Position numbers and translations under genes: made by a program | Notes under the pieces: generated by a model | Told to the model about the DNA's origin: nothing | The model's input: the letters and a program-made list of their open reading frames with translations, nothing else | Databases searched by the model: none | Shown: one piece after another, positions 10,381 to 22,812 of the stretch | Layout: each line of letters opens with the position of its first letter | Numbering within the stretch: position 1 is the first letter of the stretch | From: Turbatrix aceti | Lineage: Eukaryota; Nematoda; Chromadorea; Rhabditida; Panagrolaimidae | Assembly (NCBI GenBank): GCA_963969345.1 | Contig: OZ017768.1 | Coordinates: 7,402,718 to 7,466,717 of the forward strand | Length of the DNA stretch: 64,000 nt | Reading direction: 5' to 3'

Positions 10381-13300
10381 ATGAGCAGCGACAACGAGTG
10401 TCCCCGAAAGAAAGCCCGGGTCGCGCAGAAACGATCAACGCGATCGCCAACTTCGGCATCACCTTCTTCTCACTTGACAGAATCCAGCGATTCACGGCCT
10501 TGCACAAGTATCAACTCAGCCACTTCTACACCTACGCCGACCGCGAGCACGTACTCATCCACGGATTCGCCGAATCCTTCTGAATCCACGTATGGCGTCC
10601 ACGAAGTCGATGAGTATCGATGCGAACTTGTCATGCCTCTGGGTGGGGCTGCGAGGAGGGAGTGCATTGCCAAGCTCCTCGGTAATTCGACTGCGGAGAA
10701 AAGCAAGGTGACATTTGTCATCGAGCCTCCGGACGACTACCCAGGCTTCGTGCCGCCGAGTCCGTTTAGCAGACGAGATTCGACTTTTTCGGTGTCTGCG
10801 GAGCAGATTAGCGACTGGCTGGCATCGTTTGCCGCTGAGGATTGCCGAGTCATCAGACGAATCTTCAAAATCCGTGAACTCAAGTCGAAAAAATGGGGCT
10901 ACGTTCACACGTAGGTTTTTTTCGTTGTAAAACAACTAAAAAATGCATAAAACTGAAACTCATTGCACCGTAACAAAATATTATCGTAAACAATCATTTG
11001 CTTTTTCTTTGTTACTTTTTGTTACTCGTTTTACCGTATTTTTGTAAGTTACGTTAGAACGTGATTTTTTTCGTTTTAAGACAACTAAAAAACCCCGCAT
11101 AAGATTTTTTACGATGTTATTTTGTTACGGTAATAGTATTTGTTTTACATCTTTCGTTTTTGTTACTCTTTTTACCGTGATACACTGAATTACGATATTT
11201 TTACTTTTACCCTTGTTTTTACGGTTTTTATGATTTTCTTCTCTTTTCAGCATATTTATCCGACTTTCTATACACGTAAGCGATGAAAAGACAGAGGAAA
11301 TCCTTCGACAAGCGGCATGGGAGCTGGTCAACGTGCCCGAACCCCGAAATGCGCTGCCTGGACCTCCAGAACCGCCGATTGCTTTCCCCAAGTTCAAGAA
11401 ATTGTTCTCCATTCCGGGTTCCTTTGGATCGACGTACGTCACGGCTCCGTCCGTCGATCGCCTAACCAAGTTCATGGATCTCAATTTGCGGAGTTGCCCA
11501 ATCGATGACATTAATTCAAAAATGACGATCATTGATTTTGACTCACACGTCAGCCTTCGCGTTTACGATTACGATGAATCGACCAAAGTTGTGCCAAAAA
11601 TCGCCTGGAAGTACGATCGATTTGTTCGGACGTTTTTCAAATCCAATGATAAGAAAAAGATGGAGGAGTTGAATGGTGTAAGTTTTGATTGCGCTAACAA
11701 TGTTGTAGTTCATTTTTGAAATTTTTTCGTGAAATTTTGTCAAATGATAGTTTTTATATTATGTATTTATACTACGAAACGTTTTCACCGTAAAAATTTG
11801 ACAGATGCGTTATTTGGCAAGGTTATGGAAGTTTCCTTTTTTTCATTTTTGACGATTTTTGGCACGTTGTGGCTGAAAAACCACGCATTTCCAAAACCGA
11901 TTTACATATTGATCGACGTGATTTTTGATAGAATCCTAAAAAAATATAAAAATGTTAGGTTATCACCTTGAAAAATGCCCCGCCATTATGACGTTTTTTA
12001 AATTCAATTTTCGGCATTTTTCAAGGTGATAACCCAACATTTTTATATTTTTTAGGATTCTCTATCAAAAATCACGTCGATCAATATGTAAATCGGTTTT
12101 GGAAATGCCGTAGTTTTTTTTAGCTTCTACGTGCCAAAAATTGAAAAAAATGACAAAAAGGAGATTTCCGTCAAGCGTAACTCTGCTAGATCATGCCTTA
12201 GGCAACTGTATTTTGCTGTACAGGATTTTCATTGTAAAAGCTGCCATTTGGCAAAATTTTATGAAAAATTTCCAAAAATGTTTCCAGTTGGAAGTTGGAA
12301 ATATTTGTGATTTACCCTTTTAGCTGAATTACAAACGAGAAATGCTTGGCATTCTGTTCGCCGCAGGAATCGAACGGGTCATGGATAACGTGCTGGACGC
12401 CATCGATGACAAAGTTCTGCTCTACTGGCTGACTTCAGACGTCTGCAACTTCCACGATGCCGCCAATGTGTACCAATTGTCAGAAGGAAAGCGTCTCTCT
12501 GCGCTGTTCCACCTCTTCCAGAATCCCAGACACCTGCCGACAATGGTTGAAACCTGGTCGAAGGACATCGTTCCAGCGATGAGAAACAACGCGTTGATTT
12601 CTTCGATCGAGCCCCTGAAAAAGTTTATGTTTAAACCGGTCACCAATCCCGCAACGAAAGATTTCACGGCTCCGGTGTTGGATCTGCCGTTGAGGGTTGC
12701 GGAGAGCTTTTTCGTCAAAAAGTACGACGATCCCGATCCTCCGCCGGCGACGAACAATTTGTCGTTCTACGAAAAGACTCTCCCCGAGGCGCCCGGAATT
12801 ACAGTTCAGCTACCGGAATTTGAGGATCTCAACGAGAAAATCAGGAGATTTTCACACATTTGGGCGTACTTCAGCCCGTTCTATCCTGAGGCTCTGGCCG
12901 ACCGATTCATCTGCGCTGAGCCGAAGACGGAATACATGGACCGGATTTCGGGAAGCGATGAACTCAACTGGCTCTTCAACAGCTACGAGCCCTTGATGCC
13001 GTGTTTCTGCAAGTATGAGCGTAAGTATGACTGTTTTTGGCTGCGAGAAAAATTTATTTTTTTTTGGCTGAAAAAAAATTTCTGAGCTAAAATTTTACTT
13101 TTGACTCAAATTTTTTATCCAGGTTTTGAAAAATTACTTTTTTTAACGAAAAACTTTTTTATGTCCGAAAAAAATTTTTTTGTTTCCGTTTTTGTTTTAG
13201 TTTTTCTCTTTTGTCAGAAAAAAATTTTTTTGGAATTGTTTTCGGTTTTTTTTTGACGCAAATTTTTTTTAAATTTTTTTTACGAAAATTTTTTTTATTT

Positions 13301-16300
13301 ATTTTTTTATGCGACAATTTTTTTGTTCAAACAAACAAACAAAATTGAACAAATGTTTTTTTTTGGCAAAAAAAAAGATTTTTTGTGTTGCATTTTTTTT
13401 GTTTCTGGGGCTAAAAATTTACTATTTCTGTTATTTTTTGACGAAACTTTAATTTTCGGACGAATTTTTTTTTGTTTTTTTGCAAAAATTTTTCGATCTG
13501 GGTGAATTTTTTTCCTTTTTGGAAGGATTTTTTGGGGCAAAAATGTTATTTTTTTCAAAAAAAAGTTTTTTTCAGTGTCGGGCCTCCGAATCCACCGTAA
13601 CTACTTCAACGTGCTGTCCCACCTCAGCGACCCCTACATCAACACACTCATCGAAACGACCTCGACCGAGATCTGCTTCAACGAGTACCTCGACAACGCC
13701 ATCGACCCCTTCACCTACGACGCCGGCTGCCCGTACCTCCCGGACGACAACGGCGAGAAGAAGAACCCCACGCAGCTCAACATCGAACGCGTAGAGTTTC
13801 TCGTGGCCGCCGATCGACTGAAGGACGCTCGAATCCGTCTCTGCGAGTACGTCGACCTTCTGCTGCCTTTCGAGAAGCTGGTCGTCGCTGGAAAGGACTA
13901 CCTGCCTTCCGCGGGTGACAATTACGTCCAACGACCTTCCCGGGCCCCCTTTGACTATCCATGCACCTACGACAACGCTTCCTACGTTCTCGCCGAGAAC
14001 AGGCTCTCCGACACGCAGGATTTTATCCTGCCGAATTCTCCATACGATCGGGATTCGAGTTGCTTCGTTCATCCGAATACTGTGGATTATTTGTGGGTTT
14101 TTTGATATTTTTTGGGTGCTATGGAGTATTTTTAGAAACTTCCTGGTCCTGCAAGTGACCCTCGAACGCCACAAGCACAACAACAGGGATCAGCTGGCTC
14201 GCAGCTTTCTCGAAAAGCTTTTTTTGTTTGATATGAGAGCACTGTATTATATTGAGATCTTCCGCCTTGTCCGGATGCCGGACAGGTGCCTGACTTCGGC
14301 GAACATTGAGCAAATCACGAAGATGGACCTCGAACACAACCAGTTTATGACAAATGTTTTGGTGGGTTTTGTTTGAAGGGTATTCAGGCTAAAATTGTCC
14401 GTGCGTCCTGAAAATTTCCGCATGGTTTACAAATTGTCGGCCAAAAATGTATTTTTTATGGTAAAGAAATATTTTTTTCTTTGATTTTCGTTCACGGCCG
14501 TGTTTTTTTTTTGAGGCACATCATTTTTCTGTTTTATTTTCTTTCTTTTTTATGATAATTTTTTATGGGAAAAAATATTTTTTTTTTCTAATTTTTTACT
14601 TTTATGCCTACATTATTTTTTCATATTTTTTGGGTGATTTTTTTTTGATTTTTTTTTGCGAATTTTTTTAGTTTTATATTTTTTTTTCGGACGTAAAAAT
14701 TTTTTTGCAAATGTTTTTTTTTGGCTCAGATTTATTTATTTTTTCTGTTTTTAGAACGAACAATTTTTTTAATGATTTTTTGGACGAAAAAAAATTTTTA
14801 GACCATTATTTTTTTTAGTTTTTTTGGGCGCATTTTTTTTCAAATTTTGGATTAAATTTTTTTAAATACAAAAAATTTTCTTTTTTTTGTCAAAACATTT
14901 TTCAATTATTTTATTTTTTATTTTTATTTTTTAGCACCTGCTTCGTGCAGTGGACGCACTTCGACGACGGGACTTCTCCATGATGGCCAAGGAAATCCAG
15001 AGATACAACTTTGGCGAACGATACACAGGAAACAAGTGCGAGCCTTTCCTCCAGTGCAAATCCCTCGATCCGTCGTTTTACTTCAACGGAGAAAACGTAA
15101 TCACCGTGACCAAGATTTCGGTTTACATGACCGCTTGTTTCTACCATGTTGGGGGTGAACAGTGAGTTTTGTGGTGTTTTTGATTTTGTTGAGTCCACTT
15201 TTTGATTTTTCAGCGCTCTAGCCTTAGAGATCTTTGAACAAATCGACAATCAACCCGCTGTGGGTTCGGAGCTGCTCAATCGGAAACAACTCATTCCCAT
15301 GATTCGCGATGAGGCGCAAATTGCTCTCATGGACCCAAATCGACAGAAAATCACCATGGATTTCTGGAATCAGCCTGATTGTGGGTTTTTTGTTGAGGGG
15401 GCACAAGGGAAATTTTTTGTTAGGAAATTTTTTAGGCTTGGAATACGAGTACAATTCAAAGCGAAATATCAGAATATCCCAGGAAAAAGTTCGATTTCTG
15501 TGCATGTACGAATTTGGGGAAGACCCGGACAACCCGATGCACATTGACGACTACCGATTCAACATGGAGTACCGTAGGCGGTACAACATCATCAAATACG
15601 TCGGATTCCAGGCCGCGATCACCGAAATGCCATCCCAGGACGAGCACTCGTGGGGATCGAGATTTGCAGGTCTCATCCGGATGCCCATGTTCACGGAAGA
15701 CACCTTTGTCGCGTGGCAGCTGGCTGTCATCTTGTCTGAGTCGTCTCGCATCGCCCACGGCTTCCGGCAGATCATGACGATGCCGACGTGTCCCTTCGAG
15801 CTGGATGTCATTCCTGATGTCTACGATTTTGAATGCGTCGAGGGAAAAGTGAGTTTATTGGCTGTGAATATTTTGGAAATTTTTTAAAAGGGAGGCTTTT
15901 ACGATGGATGAAAAATGTTTACTGTAAAATGCAGGAGCATGATGGCAGTTACGGTTTGCGGAAATCATGTTTTTACCATTTTTGACGATTTTTGGCACGT
16001 TACTGCAAAAAAACTACGGCTTTTACGAAGTTGGGGTACATATTGGTTGACGTGGTTTGTGATGGAGGATCCGATAAAAATATAAAAATGTGGGGTTATA
16101 CCTTGAAAAAATGCCGAAAACCACATTTTTTTAACATTGAACATTTAAAAAAATGTAAAAAAATTGTTTTGGCATTTTTCATGGTGGTAACTCTAAATTT
16201 TTATATTTTTCTCGGATTCTCCGTCAAAAATCACGTCAATCAATATGTACCCCGACTTCGGAAATGCTGTAGTTTTTTTAGGTACCACGTTTGACAGGAT

Positions 16301-17572
16301 TTCAAAATAAATATTCACTGACTCATTTTTTTGTCAGTTTGAATGTTTTTTTTTTCAGATAGTCAATGCCATCAACAACGCCTACGAACTAGCATCCCTC
16401 GGCGAATACTACGGTCTGCAAAAACTCCGCAATCTGCAGAAAGCCTATGAAAAGTCTCCCGTCGGAACCCATCACATCCCCATCGCGATTCACTGCATCG
16501 AGTTCAACAGACTCTTCTTTGAAGATTCCCCGCTGGCGTTCGAGGAGATCGAAGCACTCGAAAAGCTGTCTCCCTTCGAGGCTCTTCTCCGCTCGGTGCC
16601 AGCACTCGTCCGACATCGCCGCGCAATCCCGAGGACGACGTTCGGGCGGTGCTACAAGGTCATGAATCTCTACGAGCAGTACGATTCGTGGCTAAACTAC
16701 CGGCTGAGGTTTGCGATCGTCGAATTCATCCTTCACATCCATGAAGACAACGTGCCCGAAGCCTGGGCAGTCCTGCGCTATGGATTGAAGCAGATCGATC
16801 AAAAGTTGCCCTTCGACGTCGGGGCGTTGGCGTTCTACCTTCGAAGGCGACAGGCGGCTTTTTATTTGATGCTGGATGAAGTCGACTTGGCAGCGACCGT
16901 CCTGGACGATCTTTTGCGTGTCTACGAAAGAGACGGCCACCAACTCGGCTCCGAACTCGAAGTCGGCGTTTTTCTCTACTGGGCGTTCCAGATCAAGAAA
17001 AACTTGTGGTACGTCTACCCCGACGATGCGCCGTCCTGTCAATGTGAGTTTTAAATTTCTAAAAAAAATTTCAAAAAATAAATTAAATTTAATAAAAAAA
17101 AATAAATTTTTATTTCAAGTTTTTAATTAAAAAAAAATTAAATTTTAAAGTTTTTATTTAAAAAAAATTAATTTTTTATTAAAAAAAATTTTAATTTAAA
17201 AACATAAAATTAAAATTTTTTTTTATTAAAAACTTTTTAAATTATAATAAAAAAAATTTTAATGTGGAAAGTGTTTTCTGAGGTAAAAACGACGACTTTT
17301 CAGACGAGTATCTCATCGAAATGCTGGCGTTGTCGCTGATAAGGGTCAAACGATTCCCGCTCGCGTACAAATGGATTCTCCTCGAAGCCGCGGAAAATGT
17401 CTACAGACCAGACTTTGCCGAACATTCTTCGACAGTAATCTCGAGTTTCCGTGAGCAAGTCAGCTCTGAGATTGAAAAATACTTTAACGTCAGCCTGGAA
17501 AAAACGGGTCAACCCCTGCGAAGCATTGAACGTCTCCAAACTAAGCTGGGCGTGCCCTGGTACCTGTTTTAA
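10381..17572 (+). CDS. Unrecognised large protein, 11 exons, about 1385 aa
   Basis: Exons: 10381-10910, 11251-11677, 12324-13020, 13576-14092, 14136-14361, 14935-15161, 15214-15380, 15436-15848, 16359-17043, 17304-17572. All junctions keep frame and total 4158 bases. I do not recognise a family. The first 90 residues are Ser/Thr/Pro-rich, with a basic cluster PRKKARVAQKR that could be a nuclear signal. The rest is globular and largely helical. The last 350 residues have alternating helix pairs (for example NNAYELASLGEYYGLQKL, YRLRFAIVEFILHIHEDN) reminiscent of TPR-like repeats. There is no signal peptide or membrane segment. Introns are very T-rich; two contain MITE copies. The start is the first ATG after the acceptor-like CTTCCTAG at 10326. 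Possibly the second gene of an operon with the TPM gene. Exon structure is strong, function unknown. (Ten listed segments plus a possible 5' leader exon.). Confidence 0.85.
11827..12169. mobile_element. Inverted-repeat element (MITE), family A copy 2
   Basis: Lies in the second intron of the large gene. The arms GACGATTTTTGGCACGTTGT and a right arm with ACGTGCCAAAAATTG face each other. The interior pairs GATTTTTGATAGAATCCTAA with its complement near 12055. Nearly identical in layout to the copies at 2619 and 15960. Confidence 0.85.
15960..16303. mobile_element. Inverted-repeat element (MITE), family A copy 3
   Basis: Lies in a later intron of the same large gene. It shares GACGATTTTTGGCACGTT on the left, ATATAAAAATGTGGGGTTATACC inside, and the reversed block TTCGGAAATGCTGTAG on the right, with outer ends GGAAATC...GGATTTC. 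Confidence 0.85.
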
Positions 17573-18220
17573 CGCGTAGCGAGAAACGATTGTGAAAAAT
17601 AAAAAAAATATTGAATTTATTTAAATTAACTACAAATTTCATAGTTTTGACATAAAAAAAAAGTCATTTTTCGTCATTTTGGGGTCATTTTTTAGGCTCG
17701 GCTCGCTCGGTGATCTTCGAGCCGAGCATTCGAGCGAACGGCTCGGCTCGCTCGAATGTTCGGCTCGGTCGACAACTGGTTCAGAGCGGGACCGAACGGT
17801 TTTGCGCGACCCTGACACAAGATTAATGTATGTACACATGTATGTTATGCTGATATATATCAATACAATACAAGGCCAAAACAAAAAGTAAGATATCAGG
17901 TTTTGCCTGATATCAGAGTCTGATACTGATACTGATATCAGTATATCAGGCTAAGATTTGTTATCAGGATGATAAAATATGTACAAACAAGTATTCAAAA
18001 GTCAAAAACGTATTTATAGAAAAATTTTTGATGCATGCTGATTTGGCTCCGAATTATTATAGGATATTACAATCAATCTTATGGACAATCTTGTGTCATC
18101 ATCATAAATAAACTAGGTCGCGCAGGACCCCTACATTCGGTTTCGATCTAAAGATGTATTCTTATTTATTTATTTGCACCAGTGACGCGAGAGCTCATTT
18201 ATTGTTGTCATCAGTATACA
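17573..18220. other. Intergenic spacer with two repeat types
   Basis: Holds a possible AATAAA for the large gene at about 17599. A GC-rich palindromic stretch at about 17694-17785 is built on GGCTCGGCTCG and CGAGCCGAGC, with an end block CTCGGTCGACAAC that resembles the hAT-type element at 44870. At 17890-17955 a TGATATCAG/CTGATACTGATA repeat occurs. Confidence 0.55.
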
Positions 18221-19739
18221 ATGAACAGTATTTCTAATGTCACCGTATTTGCCGTTGCAATATTTGTTGCTTTGGTTCTTCCGCTTTCAGCTTACGGTAT
18301 ACCAAACATAGATGTCAAATCAGATCATTTTCAAATATCTGAGCTAGATAAATTGGATCTGAACTATATGAAAATCTAATCAATAATAGATATGTAAATC
18401 TGACATGAGGTGATCTGTAGTATAAAAGTCTGAACTAAATTTCTGCGTGCGCGCAAATTTGACGGTGTTTTTTCATCGACATGATTGTGTTTTTTATTTA
18501 ATTTTATTTGAGTTGATCTGAACATCAAAAATTTACCTACATATATTTGAACTGAACTGAGGTCTAAAAATCAGTATCAGATTTTGAGCTGATTTTAAGC
18601 TCAAAATCAGTATCAGATACTGATTTGAAGCTGATCTGAGCCAAAAATGAGCTGATTTGACATCTCTGGTACCAAACGCTTCCGAAATTCATATAGCCCC
18701 GTCAACATACATAATTGATCCTGCAACGTGCTACATTCACTATTACAATGACACAAAAACGTTTAACGAAGCATCCCATTTCTGCGAACAAAATAACGGT
18801 CATCTGGCCCGAATCAATAGCTCTTATATCAATTCAAATATAAATCGGGTTGTCAAGCGCCTATTTCCAACCAGCAGCTACTACATTGATGCTAACAGGA
18901 TCAAAAGCAAGAATTTCCAGTGGTCAAATGGTACTGCAATCGGGTGGAAATTTCAAGGCGCAGTTTCGCAATCCAAAAATTCTGATGGTCAGTGTATCAC
19001 CATTTCTGCCGAAAGCGGCCGATGGTCGATTGCGGACTGCAATATTCCTCGTCCATACGTCTGCGAGTATGAATTCTTTTTTCTGTCTGAAGACACTATT
19101 CCTAAAAGTGTTGCATATTTTTGCACTCCAAAAAACATTTTGTCTTCGCCTTCTTCTCAACAGTATCATTATCTGTTTTCCGTGAACCCTAATTCAACGT
19201 TAGACCAAATTCGCAGTGATTTTAAGCAAAAGTCTGCTGCGTTTATGAGCCCTTTTGTTACCTACCATCATATTTTTTCGACTATCAAATGCTACTTTTT
19301 TAACAATGAAGAAAAAACTTTCTTCGAGGCACTCACTTTTTGCGCTGATCATGGCGGGCAACTGCTCCACATCAACAACAAAGCAATTGATGAATCTGTG
19401 TTGGAATATGTCAAGCGTAATTACAACAGCAGCATCTACTACATTGGTGCCAACAAAATAATAAATAATACGGACTTTTATTGGACCGATGGATTTCCTC
19501 TGCTCTACGGGAAATGGGCTTTTATATCTGATTCCGATGTCTATCAGTGTGTCATCGTTGACCCTAACAACAGTGGTAGATGGTCGACTGTCGACTGCAA
19601 CATTCCTCGTCCCTTCGTCTGCGAAGTCAAATTCAATTCTATGACTGCTGCTGTAATTAACAACTTTAATCCTATCTGCTATAGTTCGGATGTGTATGAT
19701 TTTAAAGTTTTTGCTGAAACTATAAATTTTCCGAGCTGA
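18221..19739 (+). CDS. Two-domain C-type lectin, interrupted by a hAT-type element
   Basis: Secreted protein with two C-type lectin-like domains. A first segment from ATG 18221 encodes a signal peptide (MNSISNVTVFAVAIFVALVL, cleavage near SAYG). The rest of the frame runs from about 18652 to the TGA at 19739. Domain 1: CYIHYYNDTKTFNEASHFC ... GRWSIADCNIPRPYVCE. Domain 2: CYFFNNEEKTFFEALTFC ... GRWSTVDCNIPRPFVCE. Both keep four or more family Cys but not a classical calcium-site triplet, so sugar binding is uncertain. The two coding parts are separated by a transposon (18307-18668) with stops in frame. Using donor GGTATAC at 18297 and acceptor AG at 18650-18651 would remove it and keep frame (387 residues). 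Without such splicing the gene is broken. AATAAA at 19795. Confidence 0.75.
18307..18668 (+). mobile_element. hAT-type MITE inside the lectin gene
   Basis: The left end CATAGATGTCAAATCAGATC and right end GAGCTGATTTGACATCTCTG are inverted repeats related to the CAGAGATGGCAGATCAGATC ends of the element at 28116. Flanks are ATACCAAA (18299-18306) and GTACCAAA (18669-18676), a 7 of 8 target duplication. The interior has AAAATCAGTATCAGATACTG palindromes. It sits exactly between signal peptide and lectin domain codons. Confidence 0.8.
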
Positions 19740-20119
19740 CTTTACTTGCATGACTTATATATATCAAATGTATCCCAATATGTGTTTAAACAATAATAAA
19801 GATGAATTTTAATCAAGAAAAGCGTTTAGCAACTGAAAATGTTCGGAGTGATGAAAACGGAATAAATTCGCTTTGATATGAAAGATATTTTTTGTCAAAT
19901 AAACATCCATTGACAGAATGGACTTGTAGTCCGTCGTCGCCTAGGGCGTATCCTTCGGCACTTTAGCATAATACGTACATACATACATACCTTCCCTGCA
20001 GGCGAATCTAACGTATGTATCCACAGCCAGCACTCGCTCGAATGATTTTTAAACATTATCTTTTGGTTAACTCTTTGAACTTCACAAAGATTTTTGTTTT
20101 ACGTGTTAAAAAGTTTTCG
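19740..20119. other. Intergenic spacer after the first lectin gene
   Basis: Contains the AATAAA at 19795-19800 and a short TACATACATACATAC microsatellite at about 19974. Nothing else supported. Confidence 0.4.
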
Positions 20120-22261
20120 GATGCTTATTGATCAGATCACAGATAATCCAGATCAGATCACAGATAATTCAGATCAGATCACTAGAAATTTAAAATTTTG
20201 CAACTTCAAACATGTCTGCACTGCCACATCATGCGCCTTCACCTTATTTTTTCTCACTGGTGCGCGCGCGTGCATTTTTTTGAGGGAGTCATGTTCAGAA
20301 AATCGCCCTGAAGTCCGTAATAGAGTTTTTTGCTTACGGTCACTTCGGTAGGCTCGGGCATGTCCCAAAGATTGTTTTAAGCCACTCGCGCTCTTTGTTG
20401 CATTATTTTGCGCAATGCTGCAGGCATTTATACTTTAACATGCCGTAACTAACCGAAATTCCATGATTTTTTAAAAAACGCTTTATACATTTCTTCATTA
20501 TGTTGGTATGAATAAGTATGCAAAAGCAGAACCATGGCACAACGACAGTATTCGAGAACGGGTGCGAAACAGATAACAAGCTTGAAAGTGTGCGCGCGCT
20601 TTGAAAGATTTGTTGAAAAGTGATCGTTTCTCTGTTCTTACGGTAAAAACAAGCATAGACGTCCTTAATCCCAAAAAGTATACCTTTATCTTCAATGGTA
20701 TAAGCTGATATTCACCATTGCACAATGTGCTCCGCCAGCTAAATTCAGCGCCACGGAATGCCTGCAACATGCGAGCGCGCGCCAACGCGCTTGCCTCTCT
20801 GCCTTGCGGGTGCGTTGCATTTTTTTCTTAGGCATTTTCATTGTTTCTGTGTTATTCCTGATGATTCACCGCATTTTTGCGAGCAGATTGATGCCATTGC
20901 CGAAAAAAAATATTCATTTTGGGCTGAGTTGCAAGCGTCCAAAAATCGCTACTTTTGCAGAAACGGTCATGGTTATAACATCTGAGATACTCATGAAGTT
21001 TACTTCAAATTTTTTTTGTAGATGCAGCATGGTATCAAGAATGTATAGCAAAACAAAAATCAAAAGAAAAGTTCATATGTTGGATAAAAATCGAGGATAA
21101 CTGATATCCCTTATAAAAATGTGCGCGCGGATTCTCTTCAATCAGCAATATGAGTGCTCTCACAACGACAATTTCTAGCTTTCCGTGTCGGCGCAGGGTG
21201 CGTGCGCACATTTTTATAAGGGATATCAGTTATCCTCGATTTTTATCCAACATATGAACTTTTCTTTTGATTTCTTTTTTGCTATACATTCTTGATACCA
21301 TGTTGCATCTACAAAAAAAATTTGAAGTCAATTTCATGAGTATCTTAAATGTTATGACCATGACCGTTTTGCAAAAAAAGCGATTTTTGGACGCTTGCAA
21401 CTCAGCCCAAAATGAATATTTTTTTTCGGCAAAGACATCAATCTGCTCGCAAAAATGCGGTGAATCACCAGGAATAACACAGAAACAATGAAAATGCCTA
21501 AGAAAAAAATGCAACGCACCCGCAGGGCAGAGAGGCAAGCGCGTTGGCGCGCGCTCGCATGTTGCAGGCATTCCGTGGCGCTGATTGTGAACATTGTGCC
21601 ATTGTGCTATAAGCACAAATCTGTGTTTTGAGAAACTTCTTCGCTTATTTTCGCTGTGAGAACCCTGAAACTATCATTTTTTCTCCAATGTTTTAAGCTT
21701 GAAATCTGTTTCGAACCCGTTCTCGAATGCTGTCGTTGTGCCATGTCTCAGCTTTTGCATACTTATTCATACCAAAATAATGAAAAAATGTATAAAACGT
21801 TTTTCAAAAAAAAGTGGGATTTTGGTGAGTTACGGCACTTCAAAGTTTCATGATCTTTCAATGCCTCCAGCATAGCTCAAAAAAATCCTACGGGAGGCGC
21901 GAGTGGCTTAAAACAATCTTTGGGACATGCCCAAGCCTACCGAAGTGACCGTAAGCAAAAAACTCTATTACGGACTTCAGGGCGTTTTTTTGAACATGAC
22001 TCATTTCGCACGCGCGCGCTCCTTTTTCTCCCAGTGGGACAAAAGCGCATGCTGTGCACTGCTGGTTTTTCGAAGCATACGATAGTTCTCAACAAAAAAC
22101 AATTTATTATTCACTGTTCGCGTCGAAACCAGTGTTCTCGGGAACCTGAACCATAAATTCCGAGATTTTTGGGCTGTGTCGAGTCAGATCAGATCAGATC
22201 GGATCAGATCGCAGATAATCCAGATCAGATCATGAGCAAATGATCTGATCTGCCATCTCTG
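20120..22261. mobile_element. Large foldback transposon, 2.1 kb, left end truncated
   Basis: A palindrome centred near 21165 with arms of about 1 kb. Paired blocks include AAGATTGTTTTAAGCCACTC (20371) with GAGTGGCTTAAAACAATCTT (21901), and TGCAACATGCGAGCGCGCGC (20762) with its complement at about 21548, and GATATCAGTTATCCTCG-type sequence flanking the centre. The right end reads GATCTGATCTGCCATCTCTG, the same terminal repeat as the element at 28116. The left end stops in GATCAGATCACAGATAATCC and lacks the terminal CAGAGATGG. No transposase is encoded; open frames in the arms are mirror copies. Confidence 0.85.
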
Positions 22262-22812
22262 AAGTAGATGATGATTCAATGGGGTTTTACACTATAAATA
22301 TGAGCATAAGGGGGGAGGTTGGGTTCTGGAATCGGTGCTTCGGAGCGGTGCTATGAGCACTTATGTACAAAAGAGGGAGGTTTTGGAATCGGTGCTTCAG
22401 AATATACGTGATTCATGCGTATGGAAAAATGTTGCCGCGATTGGAAAAGGTTGTTTGGGGTTGGTGCATTACGTGGCTTCGCCTCGTCACACGTGTTTTC
22501 TGAAAATTATGGTTGCGATCTAAGAATTTATTTAATAAATATAACGTCAAGTTTGTCTACATACAAATTATTTATTTATTTATTTATTTCACCATTACTC
22601 AGTGGTTAGTTATCATTAGACCAGATGTTAGGAGGCACAAATGATGTCCACGTAGGTGTAAATGTCTCGATTCGTTTTGGTCGCGATTTCTCATACAAAT
22701 TATATAACTGATTTTTTGTTTCGGTTTTGTCGCTTATTTGCCCAATTTAAACATCTAATAAATATCTAACAAACATAAAAATAACATAATATCCCCTGAT
22801 TTTAGGCAAAGC
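22262..22812. other. Upstream region of the second lectin gene
   Basis: No gene is supported. It has an imperfect internal duplication, GGTTCTGGAATCGGTGCTTC / GTTTTGGAATCGGTGCTTC (22321 and 22379), and a TTTATTTATTTA microsatellite near 22570. GATTTTAG at 22798-22805, 8 bases before the ATG at 22813, could be a trans-splice acceptor. Confidence 0.45.

Noticed and set aside
13572..14183. 203-codon open frame on - inside the large gene
   Set aside because: Spans an intron of the + strand gene and mirrors a GC-rich exon; low-complexity Val/Glu content.
20758..21616. Mirror-image small ORFs on both strands with nearly the same protein
   Set aside because: They are the two arms of the foldback transposon, not duplicated genes.
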